64,000 bases of DNA from CADEED01 sp963842515 (GTDB lineage: Bacteria > Pseudomonadota > Gammaproteobacteria > Steroidobacterales > Steroidobacteraceae), in NCBI GenBank assembly GCA_963842515.1, contig CAWJGO010000002.1, forward strand, positions 434,001-498,000, read 5' to 3'. Each line of letters starts with the position of its first letter. The first letter of the stretch is position 1. The position numbers were made by a program, and so were the translations under genes. Positions 1 to 7,859 of this stretch are shown here, in pieces. The notes under the pieces were generated by a model. The model saw only the letters and a list, made by a program, of their open reading frames with translations. It ran no database searches and was not told the origin of the DNA.

Positions 1-55
1 GCTCGATGGCCGTGCCTCCTTCGCGACACGCCCGCATGAATTCGTTCTTGTCCAA
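1..55 (-). CDS. N-terminal fragment of a minus-strand gene cut by the window edge
   Basis: Reading leftward from a TTG at 53-55 the frame gives LDKNEFMRACREGGTAIE and runs off the window; an in-frame ATG lies at 35-37. The acidic-basic start with an ACREGG-type stretch resembles the first residues of some ECF sigma factors, but about 18 residues are too few to assign a family. It would be transcribed divergently from the cluster that starts at 262. The start codon is uncertain. Confidence 0.3.
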   Translation of the reverse strand, partial: MDKNEFMRACREGGTAIE

Positions 56-261
56 ACACACCCCGGAACGGCGGTGAGCCGCGCGAATTTAGCGCCAAGC
101 CTACCGCAGCCCATCGGTTGCGCAAGCGGACCGGGTTTCATGCGTTAGAGACGCGTCCGAGCAGCCGATGTCAGGGTGTTCGCCCGCCGCCCTGACGTTT
201 TGCGACGGCGCGCGTCTTTAGCGAAACAACCGCAAACCGCCTCGTGCGGCAGGGAGTATCG
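56..261. other. Divergent intergenic region
   Basis: About 206 bases separate the leftward gene fragment from the rightward gene at 262. No ORF with coding character and no RNA gene was seen. It should hold the promoters of both units, but I could not pick a convincing -35/-10 pair. A purine-rich ribosome binding site (AGGGAG, 251-256) lies at its right end and supports the ATG at 262. Confidence 0.4.
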
Positions 262-540
262 ATGAACGGGCGCAATCTCTTCTATTTCGACGCCATGCTG
301 ACCCCGAAAGTCATCACGGTGGTCTATTGGCTGTTGCTGTTGGCGGTGGTCATCGCCGGCCTCGGCATGCTGTTTTACACCGGCTTCCAGTACCTGACCT
401 TCGGCCGCTTCATGCGCGCCGTCGGAGTCACGATTGGCGGCGCGATCGCCGCGCGCATCTGGTGCGAGCTCATGATCGTGCTGTTCAAGCTCAACGAGAA
501 CGTGCAGCGCCTCGTGCAGCAGCGAGGGGTGAGCTCATGA
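262..540 (+). CDS. DUF4282-type small membrane protein
   Basis: A 92-residue protein read from the ATG at 262, chosen over an upstream in-frame codon at 244 because AGGGAG sits six bases before it. It begins MNGRNLFYFDAMLTPKVIT and has two hydrophobic segments (about residues 16-38 and 45-70), then a short charged tail. The FYFDxMLTPKxIxxxYWL opening followed by a membrane hairpin matches DUF4282 proteins as I remember them; their function is unknown. Its stop overlaps the start of the next gene (ATGA at 537-540), so the two are translationally coupled. Confidence 0.7.
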   Translation: MNGRNLFYFDAMLTPKVITVVYWLLLLAVVIAGLGMLFYTGFQYLTFGRFMRAVGVTIGGAIAARIWCELMIVLFKLNENVQRLVQQRGVSS

Positions 541-1499
541 GACAGGCAACCCCCGCGCTCTGCATGCTGCTCGCCGGCTTGTTAGTCGCTTGCGGTGCCC
601 AGGAGCCGAATCGGCCGGCGGATGCACCGAAGCCTCCGCCCAGCGGCAACGCCAGTGCCAGCCAGGTCGCGGAAGAGTCGCGCGGCGACGTGGACTGCCC
701 GGCGGATATCGATTCGCCGGCGCGCGCTGCGAATGCCCCGATCGACGACGTGGTCGGAGTTCGACCTGGCCTCACGTTCGAAGAGGCCACCAACGTGGTG
801 TTGTGCTCCAACGAGATGCTCGTGGCCAGCCCAGCCTCGACGCGCGGTTTCAATATCAAGACCTACGGGGCGACGATCCGGCAGGGATTCAGTGCCCGCA
901 ACGCCGCCGAGCGCGTCGAGAAGTCCTCGAAACAGATCATGAAGGAGATGCAGGACGACATGATGGCGCGCTCGGGCAACGCCGTGCGGCCGGACATGAA
1001 AGCTGGCGAAGCCAAGTGGTACGTCACCACGATGGGACTTCCCGGCCAGGAACGCGTGATCGCCGTCGCGCGCGAAGAGTGGTTCGCCGAAGGCCGCAAT
1101 CCGACGATGACCAGCGTGGCGGAAGCGCTCACCAAGAAATATGGCCCGGCCACGCGCACCCAGGTAGCACCGCACGTGATCACGCTCATCTGGGTGTACG
1201 ACCCCTCCGGCCGATTCGCGCCCGAGGCCTCACCACTCGCCAACCAGTGCACCGCGATGTCCGACCCGGATGGCGGCACGAACTTCTCGCCCGACTGCGG
1301 CATCGTGGTGGCGGCGATGGTGTGGCCGGTGCAGGAAAACCCTGCGCTCAGCCGCTCGGTGCAGGTGGGCGTCGCCGATCAGGCGGGCGGTTACCAGGCA
1401 CTCAATGACACGGAAAAGTTACTCGAGTCGGAGGAAATGCGACGCCGGGCGAAGCAGGTCAACGATGCGACGAAGAATGCCGATGAGCCACAGCTATAA
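537..1499 (+). CDS. Predicted lipoprotein, unknown function
   Basis: A 320-residue protein starting at the ATGA overlap with the DUF4282 gene. The N-terminus (MRQATPALCMLLAGLLVACG) is a lipoprotein signal with lipobox LVAC, so Cys19 is probably lipidated. A Pro/Ala/Ser-rich linker follows, then a soluble domain with four further cysteines (in DCPAD, LCSNE, QCTAM and DCGIV) that could form disulfides. I recognise no enzymatic motif. The next gene overlaps its end by 17 bases. Together with its neighbours it probably forms an envelope-associated unit; function unknown. Confidence 0.7.
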   Translation: MRQATPALCMLLAGLLVACGAQEPNRPADAPKPPPSGNASASQVAEESRGDVDCPADIDSPARAANAPIDDVVGVRPGLTFEEATNVVLCSNEMLVASPASTRGFNIKTYGATIRQGFSARNAAERVEKSSKQIMKEMQDDMMARSGNAVRPDMKAGEAKWYVTTMGLPGQERVIAVAREEWFAEGRNPTMTSVAEALTKKYGPATRTQVAPHVITLIWVYDPSGRFAPEASPLANQCTAMSDPDGGTNFSPDCGIVVAAMVWPVQENPALSRSVQVGVADQAGGYQALNDTEKLLESEEMRRRAKQVNDATKNADEPQL

Positions 1500-2208
1500 G
1501 CCGCGTGCCGGTTGCGTGGCGCTGGCTGTCGCCGCCTTCGCCGCCGGCTGCGGCAAGACTCCGGCACCCGTCACGGCCGAAGGTCCTGCGTCCGTCTCGG
1601 CGCCCCCGGAAACGCCGGCACCGCAGGCTGCGCCGGGATTCGAAGGCCGCAACGGCGAGCTCGTCAATCCAGACTCGAGCACCGTGGTGATGCTGTATCA
1701 CGACCTGGCGAAGCTGCCCGTGCCGCTAGATCAATGGATAGACGGCGACAATCGCGTGCAGATGGCGCGTCCCGCCGACAAGCCGGCGCAACGCACCGCC
1801 GTGCGCAGCGAGCTCGAAGCCGGATTGGCCGGCGTGCGCAACGCCGGCGCGCTGCGGCTGTCGATGCACGCCAACCTCAGTGAATACGACGCCACCTACG
1901 GGGAATTCACGGTACGCGCGTTTGCGCCGAGCTCGGTGGTGGAGTTCAAGGCGTTCGGCCAGACCGTCACGTTGAAGTTCGGCAACGCGCGCGGGGCACA
2001 GGTGTGGCGCGTGCCTCAGACGCAAGCGCAGGGCGTTCGCGATCGAATTGGCTACGGAAACGTGTCGGCCGATGCGCTGCTGCAGATTCGCGATGTCCAC
2101 GCCGCGCCCGAGGGCGGGACGCTCACGGTCAATGTCATCGAATACGAACTGCGCGAAGACCGCGGCGGCACCTTGTTAGGCCGCGTCCAGCCCGCGCAAC
2201 AACCATAG
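1483..2208 (+). CDS. Predicted lipoprotein, unknown function
   Basis: A 241-residue protein. I chose the ATG at 1483 (MSHSYKPRAG) over in-frame ATGs at 1465 and 1477 because it leaves the shortest basic N-region before the hydrophobic stretch CVALAVAAFAAGCGK. The lipobox FAAGC implies lipidation at the Cys of AAGC. An Ala/Pro-rich linker of about 35 residues precedes a domain containing VVMLYHDLAKLPVPLDQWID and a beta-rich C-terminal half. Family not recognised. It overlaps the preceding lipoprotein gene and ends nine bases before the next gene. Confidence 0.65.
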   Translation: MSHSYKPRAGCVALAVAAFAAGCGKTPAPVTAEGPASVSAPPETPAPQAAPGFEGRNGELVNPDSSTVVMLYHDLAKLPVPLDQWIDGDNRVQMARPADKPAQRTAVRSELEAGLAGVRNAGALRLSMHANLSEYDATYGEFTVRAFAPSSVVEFKAFGQTVTLKFGNARGAQVWRVPQTQAQGVRDRIGYGNVSADALLQIRDVHAAPEGGTLTVNVIEYELREDRGGTLLGRVQPAQQP

Positions 2209-2217
2209 GTACGATCC

Positions 2218-3387
2218 ATGAAATACGTAATGACGATGCTCGCCGCGAGCCTGCTGTGCGTGAATGCAACGGCCGCACCCAAGTGCGACCCAAAGGCCAA
2301 CTGCGTCGAGACACGCAGCTTCGTCGCCACGGTGACCACGTTTCGCACCAGCAAGGAAGGATCGAAGCGCGTGTTGACGGCGACGGTGCGTTTCGAGAAC
2401 AAGACGGCCAAGCCGCTGACCATCGGCTACGTCAGCGAATCGGGTGTGGCGCTCGACAATCTGGGGAACCGTTATCTGGTGCCGGGTGCCAACGCGGTGC
2501 GAGCGATCGGCGAGATATCGGGCGCGAATTTCGATCCGAAATTCACGGTGCCGCCGGGTGAGGGGGGCGACGCGCGTTTCGAGCTTGCGTGGGATGCGGG
2601 CAAGGCTAAAGCCGGCGCCGCGTATGAACTCGATCTCGCTATCCGCGAGATCACGCCGATCAAGGACGAGCAGTTCAAACTGGGTGCCGAACACGCGCTG
2701 CATTTCACGGAGCTGGGACAGCCGGCGGCCTCGCCCGGCGCGGCCGTGGCGAGTGCCGGTGCGGCGCCGACAGCGACAGCGGCTGCAGGTCCAGCCGCGC
2801 CCGCCGATGCTTGCGCCGGCTCCCCGCGTTGCTACAACGCGGGAGCCTTCATTGCCGAAGTCATGCAGGTCACTCCCACGGCCATGGCCAAGGGAGCGCG
2901 CCATCACTCGGTGGCTTTCAACATCCGTTTTCGCAACATCAGCGACCAGCCGGTGATTCTCGCCTATCGCGCCTCATCCAGCGCTGCGGTCGACAATTTC
3001 GGCAATGGTTTCACGTGGGGACGGCCGGGCACGCACGATACCAGCGTGAAGGGCATTGGCATGGTGAGCGGGCGCAGCGCCGACACGCAGTTCGCGCTCT
3101 CGCCAGGCCAGTCGCGCAACGCGACATTCGGCGTCATCCGTTTCAATGCGGTGCCGCCGATCGGTGAGGGGTGGAACTACGACGTGGTGATCGAGGAAAT
3201 TGAAATACAGCCCGGCCAGGTGGTGCGCTCGGTGCGCCAGAACAGCCTGAGCTTCGCGCATCTGGCGCCAGGGACTTTCACTGGCGCATCGGCCGCGGCG
3301 ATCGGCGCCGCGGACATACCGACGGATGCCGAAGGCGTCGCGAACAAGGTGATCGACCTGTTCAACCGCAAGGCGAAGAAAAAATAG
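2218..3387 (+). CDS. Exported protein with a tandemly duplicated beta-rich domain
   Basis: A 389-residue protein with a Sec signal (MKYVMTMLAASLLCVNATAA). The mature part has two homologous units, about residues 26-165 and 200-350, joined by an Ala/Pro-rich linker. Shared positions include a paired Cys at the start (PKCDPKANC, DACAGSPRC), FxAxV, VxFxNxxxxPxxxxY, VDNxGNxF/ALDNLGNRY, LSPGQSRNATF/VPPGEGGDARF, and a closing LxFxxL. Each unit looks like an immunoglobulin-like all-beta domain. It closes the four-gene cluster and converges with the fucosidase gene, 15 bases away. Function unknown; a scaffold or adhesion role is only a guess. Confidence 0.7.
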   Translation: MKYVMTMLAASLLCVNATAAPKCDPKANCVETRSFVATVTTFRTSKEGSKRVLTATVRFENKTAKPLTIGYVSESGVALDNLGNRYLVPGANAVRAIGEISGANFDPKFTVPPGEGGDARFELAWDAGKAKAGAAYELDLAIREITPIKDEQFKLGAEHALHFTELGQPAASPGAAVASAGAAPTATAAAGPAAPADACAGSPRCYNAGAFIAEVMQVTPTAMAKGARHHSVAFNIRFRNISDQPVILAYRASSSAAVDNFGNGFTWGRPGTHDTSVKGIGMVSGRSADTQFALSPGQSRNATFGVIRFNAVPPIGEGWNYDVVIEEIEIQPGQVVRSVRQNSLSFAHLAPGTFTGASAAAIGAADIPTDAEGVANKVIDLFNRKAKKK

Positions 3388-3402
3388 GCCTGCAGCTGCC
3401 GT

Positions 3403-4755
3403 TCAGCGCGACAGGTGCAGCTTGACGACGGTATCAATCTGCGAAAGAGCGGCGGACGGCAGCGACAACTCGATTCCATTGGCGCGCCGTTTCACCGGCA
3501 CGGCGGCCCCGGACGCCAACAAAGTCGCGCGCGCGACCTTTCGATCGAGCGCCACGAACAATTGCGGGTCCTTCGACTTCAGCACGTGCACATAGATGGC
3601 ATTCCCTGACTGCGTGGTCACGCCCCAGGGCATCGGCGCGACCGGCCCGCCGCGGGTGCCAACGATGCTCTCGCGGTTCACCTGCATCCATTCGCCGATC
3701 TCCCGCAGAGTCTGGACGTTCTCGGGCTGCAGGCGGCCGTCGGGCATCGGACCGGTGTTGATCAGATAGTTCGCGTTGCGACCGGCGGCGCCGACCAGAC
3801 GGTGAATGACCTCTTGCGTCGACTTGAATCCCGCATCGGTGAGACTGAATCCCCAGGTGCTGTTCATCGTGTCGGCCATTTCCAGCGGCAGTTGGCTGAT
3901 GGCCGCCTTGTTGAAGCCGGCGGCGTTCTCGCCCGGCAGATCCTGCTCGAACATCTGGAAATCTTCGCCCGCGAAGGGCTGCTGGTGATGGTTGTTGCCG
4001 ATGAGTGCCTGCGGCTGCAAGCGGTGGATCAATGCGTAGGTCTCGTCGAGCCGCCAGCGGTCGCGATAGTCATCTTTCTCGTGATCCCACCAGCCGTCGA
4101 ACCAGATTCCGCCGAGCTTGCCGTATTGGGTGAGGATCTCCGTGAGCTGCGCATTCTGGTATTCGAGGTATTTGTCCCAGTCGCCCAGGTTGGGACGCCC
4201 TGGGTAGTCGCGGCCGGTACGTCCTGCCGGAAAGTAGTCCGGGTGATGCCAGTCGAGCTGCGAGTAGTAGATGAACAGCTTCAGCCCTTGGGCGTCGCAG
4301 GCCGCTTTGAGCTCTTTGATGATGTCGCGACGGAATGGCGTGCGCTCGACGACGTCGTACGAGCTGACCTTCGAATCGAACATCGCGAATCCGTCGTGGT
4401 GCTTGGACGTGATCGTCACGTATGACGCGCCGGCGTTCTTGAATTCCCGCACCCACTCCGCGGCGTCGAAGCGCACGGGGTTGAAGAACTCGGCGAGCCG
4501 CTCATATTTTGCGATCGGGATTTTCTTCTGCTCCATGATCCACTCGGAGCTGCCGCGTTCCTCGCCACCGGCGGCGAGCAGCGCATACAGGCCCCAGTGG
4601 ATGAAGATGCCGAAGCGGTCGCGCTGGAACTCTTCGCGAGCCTTGAGGTTTTCGGCCGTGGGCGCGTAGGCAGGCACGGTGTCGGCGGCGTTGCTTCCGA
4701 GTGGAAGCAGGGCGGCGAGAATCGCCATGCAGGAGACCGATAGTTTCGCTTTCAT
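3403..4755 (-). CDS. Exported GH29 alpha-L-fucosidase
   Basis: A 450-residue protein with a Sec signal peptide (MKAKLSVSCM...GSNAA). The GH29 barrel is clear: FGIFIHWGLYAL (49-60), TSKHHDGFAMFDS (116-128) with the conserved His pair 119-120, and GGIWFDGWWD (215-224), in which Asp220 is the expected catalytic nucleophile. Family knowledge: GH29 retaining enzymes release L-fucose from glycans. The general acid is poorly conserved in the family and I cannot assign it. The protein should be periplasmic or secreted. It lies downstream of, and is probably co-transcribed with, the exported RraA-like gene, from which a palindromic repeat separates it. Confidence 0.92.
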   Translation of the reverse strand: MKAKLSVSCMAILAALLPLGSNAADTVPAYAPTAENLKAREEFQRDRFGIFIHWGLYALLAAGGEERGSSEWIMEQKKIPIAKYERLAEFFNPVRFDAAEWVREFKNAGASYVTITSKHHDGFAMFDSKVSSYDVVERTPFRRDIIKELKAACDAQGLKLFIYYSQLDWHHPDYFPAGRTGRDYPGRPNLGDWDKYLEYQNAQLTEILTQYGKLGGIWFDGWWDHEKDDYRDRWRLDETYALIHRLQPQALIGNNHHQQPFAGEDFQMFEQDLPGENAAGFNKAAISQLPLEMADTMNSTWGFSLTDAGFKSTQEVIHRLVGAAGRNANYLINTGPMPDGRLQPENVQTLREIGEWMQVNRESIVGTRGGPVAPMPWGVTTQSGNAIYVHVLKSKDPQLFVALDRKVARATLLASGAAVPVKRRANGIELSLPSAALSQIDTVVKLHLSR

Positions 4756-4768
4756 GAGCTCAACCTCG

Positions 4769-4814
4769 AAATGGGGTCAGACCCCATTTCCTGGAATTGG
4801 GGTCTGACCCCATT
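4769..4814. repeat. Two copies of a GGGGTCWGACCCC palindrome
   Basis: The 57-base gap between two minus-strand genes carries GGGGTCAGACCCC (4773-4785) and GGGGTCTGACCCC (4799-4811), 13 bases apart and inverted relative to each other through the central A/T. Flanks extend the first copy to 10-base arms around one central base (4769-4789). Either copy could fold alone or the two could pair. No T-run follows in either direction, so a simple terminator is unlikely. Similar GGGGTCAGA elements recur between genes in many proteobacteria. Confidence 0.75.
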
Positions 4815-5640
4815 ATTTGGTCGACTTGTCTTCGGGGAGCCCTAACTTCTTGTAGAGGTCGCGGCGGGCGTTCTTGTCCCCGTCGATCACCTTGTGCGCA
4901 TAACGCGCCACTTCCAGCGCGACGGCTCGCGGCACGACGATGACACCGTCACCATCGGCAACCACCACGTCGCCAGGCATCACCAGCACACCACCGAGAA
5001 CGATGGGCCGATTCACCGATTCCACTTCGTTGCGCCCCGGGCGGATGCCGCGCCCGACCTGCTTGAGGTACAGCGGCACTTTCTGCGCGATGATCTCATC
5101 GGTATCGCGGCAGGTGTTGCTGGTGATCACGCCGACCGCGCCCTTCAGCTTCCAGCTCATGATGTTGTTCGAGCCGATCGAACCGACATCGGTCTCGGGC
5201 GCCTCCTCGATCACCACCACGCTGCCTTCACGCAGCAGTGGCACGAACGGTTCCGGAGTTCGCTGGTTGTAGAAGTCACCCACCCACTTGTCGAAGTCCG
5301 CCTCGCTGCGTTTACCCGCGGGCGGCTGCTGTGTGGGCACGTAGCGCACGGTGACGGCGATGCCGATGATGCGGTGCGAGTAGTTGACCGTGTCTTTCCA
5401 CAGCGAATGGATCTCCGGATTGGCCAGGCCGACATCGTGCAGGCCGACGAAGTCCATGCCGTCGGAGACGTCCGCAACACGCAGGCCTTCGAAGGCCTTG
5501 AGCACCTTGCGGTCGTCGGCGAGCGAATGGACCTGGGTCGTCATGAGAGTGGCGCCGGCCCGCAGGCGCTCGATGTCTTCGGCGGCAGGAAGGTTTGCAG
5601 CGGCGGTCAGTGCAAGCGCCGCGAATACGATTGAACGCAT
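4813..5640 (-). CDS. Exported RraA-like (HMG/CHA aldolase-type) protein
   Basis: A 275-residue protein started at the ATG at 5638-5640, which has a GGGGG-containing ribosome site and begins a Sec signal (MRSIVFAALALTAAANLPAA). Upstream in-frame codons run antisense across a tRNA and were rejected. RraA-fold hallmarks are present: VADVSDGMDF near the start, SNTCRDTDEI carrying the conserved Arg-Asp pair, and PGDVVVADGDGVIVVPR. Family members are 4-hydroxy-4-methyl-2-oxoglutarate/oxaloacetate lyases or RNase E regulators, normally cytoplasmic. An export signal makes the RNase role implausible here; lyase activity on a 2-keto acid is inferred. Confidence 0.8.
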   Translation of the reverse strand: MRSIVFAALALTAAANLPAAEDIERLRAGATLMTTQVHSLADDRKVLKAFEGLRVADVSDGMDFVGLHDVGLANPEIHSLWKDTVNYSHRIIGIAVTVRYVPTQQPPAGKRSEADFDKWVGDFYNQRTPEPFVPLLREGSVVVIEEAPETDVGSIGSNNIMSWKLKGAVGVITSNTCRDTDEIIAQKVPLYLKQVGRGIRPGRNEVESVNRPIVLGGVLVMPGDVVVADGDGVIVVPRAVALEVARYAHKVIDGDKNARRDLYKKLGLPEDKSTK

Positions 5641-5797
5641 GGAAAATCCCCCTTTTGGACCGCTGCGGATTGTGCGCCATGGTGCCCGCGGTCGCCATTT
5701 GCTCGCAGCGATCATCGATTCTGTCGCCCGATTAGGCGGGCTGCCGTAGAACCTTGATGTGGCTGAGGAAAGCGTCTGGGGTCCCACGCGACCGTTC

Positions 5798-5826
5798 TTG
5801 CCCGCGAATACCCCGTCCAGTATCCT
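5798..5826 (+). promoter_or_regulatory. Putative sigma-70 promoter for tRNA-Val
   Basis: TTGCCC (5798-5803) and TATCCT (5821-5826) are separated by 17 bases, followed by a GC-rich discriminator (TCGCGGCC) and about ten bases of leader before the tRNA. This fits a stable-RNA promoter; it is inferred from spacing and position only. Confidence 0.4.
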
Positions 5827-5843
5827 TCGCGGCCTCTTTCGGC

Positions 5844-5918
5844 AGTCGCGTAGCTCAGTGGTAGAGCACCTCCTTGACATGGAGGTGGTCGGTGGTTCGA
5901 TCCCACTCGCGACTACCA
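5844..5918 (+). tRNA. tRNA-Val (anticodon GAC)
   Basis: A full cloverleaf of 75 bases with encoded CCA. The acceptor AGTCGCG pairs with CGCGACT, the D-arm is GCTC-loop-GAGC, and the anticodon stem CCTCC/GGAGG encloses loop TTGACAT with anticodon GAC. The T-arm GGTGG/CCACT encloses TTCGATC, then discriminator A and CCA. It reads valine codons GUC/GUU. Confidence 0.97.
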
Positions 5919-5922
5919 ATTC

Positions 5923-5944
5923 GCCGACGCGGCGCAACGTCGGC
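5923..5944 (+). terminator. Weak hairpin after tRNA-Val
   Basis: GCCGACG and CGTCGGC (7-base arms, 8-base loop) lie five bases after the tRNA. The next bases are CCCCTA rather than T-rich, so this may be a processing or weak termination structure rather than a strong intrinsic terminator. Confidence 0.35.
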
Positions 5945-6007
5945 CCCCTACGGTCCCTTTCTCAGTTATGCCGCAATCTCTGGCGATCCTGTTTTCCGGA
6001 GAAACGC

Positions 6008-6094
6008 ATGCTCAAATTCCTTGGCAGCACTGTCGGCATCATTTTCCTGATTGGCCTCGTAGTCGTCATCGTCCTGCTCAAAGCAATCTTCTGA
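6008..6094 (+). CDS. 28-residue single-pass membrane peptide upstream of tamA
   Basis: ATG at 6008 preceded by CGGAG at optimal distance; product MLKFLGSTVGIIFLIGLVVV plus IVLLKAIF. It is a positively charged start and one continuous transmembrane helix with no soluble domain. Its TGA ends one base before the GTG start of tamA, so the two are probably co-translated. The good ribosome site, coding-like composition and tight spacing argue that it is real. I know no named family; a small partner of the TAM complex is speculation. Confidence 0.6.
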   Translation: MLKFLGSTVGIIFLIGLVVVIVLLKAIF

Positions 6095-6095
6095 A

Positions 6096-7859
6096 GTGTC
6101 GGCGGTAGTGCGTGCGCAAAGCCTGACCATGGTGATGTTGCTGCTGGCGAGCAGCGCGCACGCGGCGCGTGTGAATGTCGAGCTCGAGGGCCTCAACGAG
6201 GAGATGCGCGACGCGGCCCGCGCCTCGCTCGATCTCAATGACTACGAGAAGCGCGATATCTCGCCGGCCGCGCTTCGCGCCGCGTTCAAGGACGCCGACG
6301 GGCAGATCCGCATGGCGCTCGAGCCCTTCGGCTACTACGACGTCCAGGTGACGAAAGACCTGAGTGGCGATGCCACCAATGGATGGAAGGCCAGATTCGT
6401 GGTCACTCCCGGTGAGCCGGCCATCGTGCGCACCGAGCGTGTCGAGGTGGTGGGTGAAGGCAAGGATCAACGCCGCGTCGCGGGCGCCGTGGAGAAATTC
6501 GCGCCCAAAGTGGGTGAACGCTTCGACCATGCCACCTACGAAGCGAGCAAGTCAGTCATCGACACCTCGTTGCGTGGCGCAGGATTTCTCGACGCGAAGA
6601 TCACGCACCGGCGCGTCACCGTGCGTCCCGATGAAAAGGCGGCCGAGGTCGATCTGGCCTGGGAGAGCGGTCCGCGCTACAAGTTTGGCGAGGTGCGTTT
6701 CTCCGGCAATGCACCGTTCCCGGACAAATTCCTCGCCGAGTTCGTGCCGTGGCGCGACGGGGCGTTCTTCAATTCCGAGCAGGTGCTCAATCTGCAGCAG
6801 CGCCTGGTGGATGCGGACTACTTCGAGCTCGTGTCGGTGCAGCCGGCGGTCGACGAGAAGAAGGACGGCTCCGTGCCCATCGACGTGCTGCTCAATCGCG
6901 ACCAACGCATGGTTTATTCGGGCGAGGTGTACTACAGCACGGATTTCGGTGGTGGCGTGCGCGTCGGCGCCGAACGCCGCTGGCTGAACAAGAAAGGCCA
7001 CAAGGCAGGGGCGCAGATCGAATACTCGCAACGCCTGCAAGAAGCCGCGGTGCACTACAAGATCCCGCGGCCGAGCCGCGAGGACCGCTCTTACGATTTC
7101 GGCGCGGCTTATCGAGACGAAACCACCGACGTGAGCCGTTCGCGCAATTTCCAGCTGGCCGCGACGCGCTCGGAGAAACGCTGGCATGGCTTCACGCGCA
7201 CCATCGGCGTCAAGTACCTGGTCGGCGATTTCGAGCTGGGGCAGGACGAGGATGAGCTCGAGTTCGGCAGCTCGAAACTGTTGTTTGCCGAAGGAACGCT
7301 GAGCCGGCGCCGCGTCAACGACCGGCTGGCGCCACGCAAGGGCTACATTTTCGATGTCGGTCTGCGGCTCGGCAGCGAAGCGGTGGTGTCGGACACGGAC
7401 CTCGCGCAGACCTGGAGCCGCCTCACCTGGCTGTTGCCGCAGGGTGAGCGGGCGCGCATCAAACTACGCGGCGAAGTGGGCGCGATGAGCGTCGGCAATT
7501 TCGATGCACTGCCGCCGGAGCTGCGATTCTTCGCGGGTGGCGATCGCTCGATCCGCGGTTTCGACTATCACGAGATCGGCGAGATCAATGCCAACGGCAT
7601 CATCATCGGCGGCAAATACCTCGCGGTGGCCAGCGGCGAATACGAGTACTACTTCACGGAGGACTGGGGCGCGGCGGTCTTCGTCGACGCCGGCGACGCG
7701 TTCACCGGTGGCTTCAGCCTGAATGTAGGCGCCGGTGTCGGTGTTCGCTGGCGCTCGCCGCTGGGACCGATCCGGATCGACGTTGGATTTCCCGTGCAGA
7801 CCGAGCTGCCGCTCGAGAACGGCTGGCGACTCCACCTGCAGCTGGGGCCCGATCTATGA
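6096..7859 (+). CDS. tamA: TamA, outer-membrane translocation and assembly module subunit
   Basis: A 587-residue Omp85-family protein. I use the GTG at 6096; GTG 6108 or ATG 6129 are alternatives in front of the same signal (LTMVMLLLASSAHAARV). The N-terminal third holds POTRA-like repeats, including YKFGEVRFSGN. The C-terminal barrel carries LRFFAGGDRSIRGFDYHEIG, the conserved loop-6 RGF-type motif, and GAGVGVRWRSPLGPIRIDVG near the end. TamA pairs with TamB to deliver lipids or proteins to the outer membrane. Its stop overlaps the tamB start (ATGA, 7856-7859). Confidence 0.95.
   Translation: MSAVVRAQSLTMVMLLLASSAHAARVNVELEGLNEEMRDAARASLDLNDYEKRDISPAALRAAFKDADGQIRMALEPFGYYDVQVTKDLSGDATNGWKARFVVTPGEPAIVRTERVEVVGEGKDQRRVAGAVEKFAPKVGERFDHATYEASKSVIDTSLRGAGFLDAKITHRRVTVRPDEKAAEVDLAWESGPRYKFGEVRFSGNAPFPDKFLAEFVPWRDGAFFNSEQVLNLQQRLVDADYFELVSVQPAVDEKKDGSVPIDVLLNRDQRMVYSGEVYYSTDFGGGVRVGAERRWLNKKGHKAGAQIEYSQRLQEAAVHYKIPRPSREDRSYDFGAAYRDETTDVSRSRNFQLAATRSEKRWHGFTRTIGVKYLVGDFELGQDEDELEFGSSKLLFAEGTLSRRRVNDRLAPRKGYIFDVGLRLGSEAVVSDTDLAQTWSRLTWLLPQGERARIKLRGEVGAMSVGNFDALPPELRFFAGGDRSIRGFDYHEIGEINANGIIIGGKYLAVASGEYEYYFTEDWGAAVFVDAGDAFTGGFSLNVGAGVGVRWRSPLGPIRIDVGFPVQTELPLENGWRLHLQLGPDL

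Noticed and set aside
4769..4814. Palindromic pair considered as a terminator of the RraA-like gene
   Set aside because: Strong stems but no T-run on either side; kept as a repeat element.
5712..5906. Antisense ORF across tRNA-Val, and the N-terminal extension of the RraA-like frame to 5937
   Set aside because: These peptides are the complement of the tRNA and recur as spurious ORFs wherever this tRNA occurs. The RraA-like protein has a signal peptide and a ribosome site at 5640.
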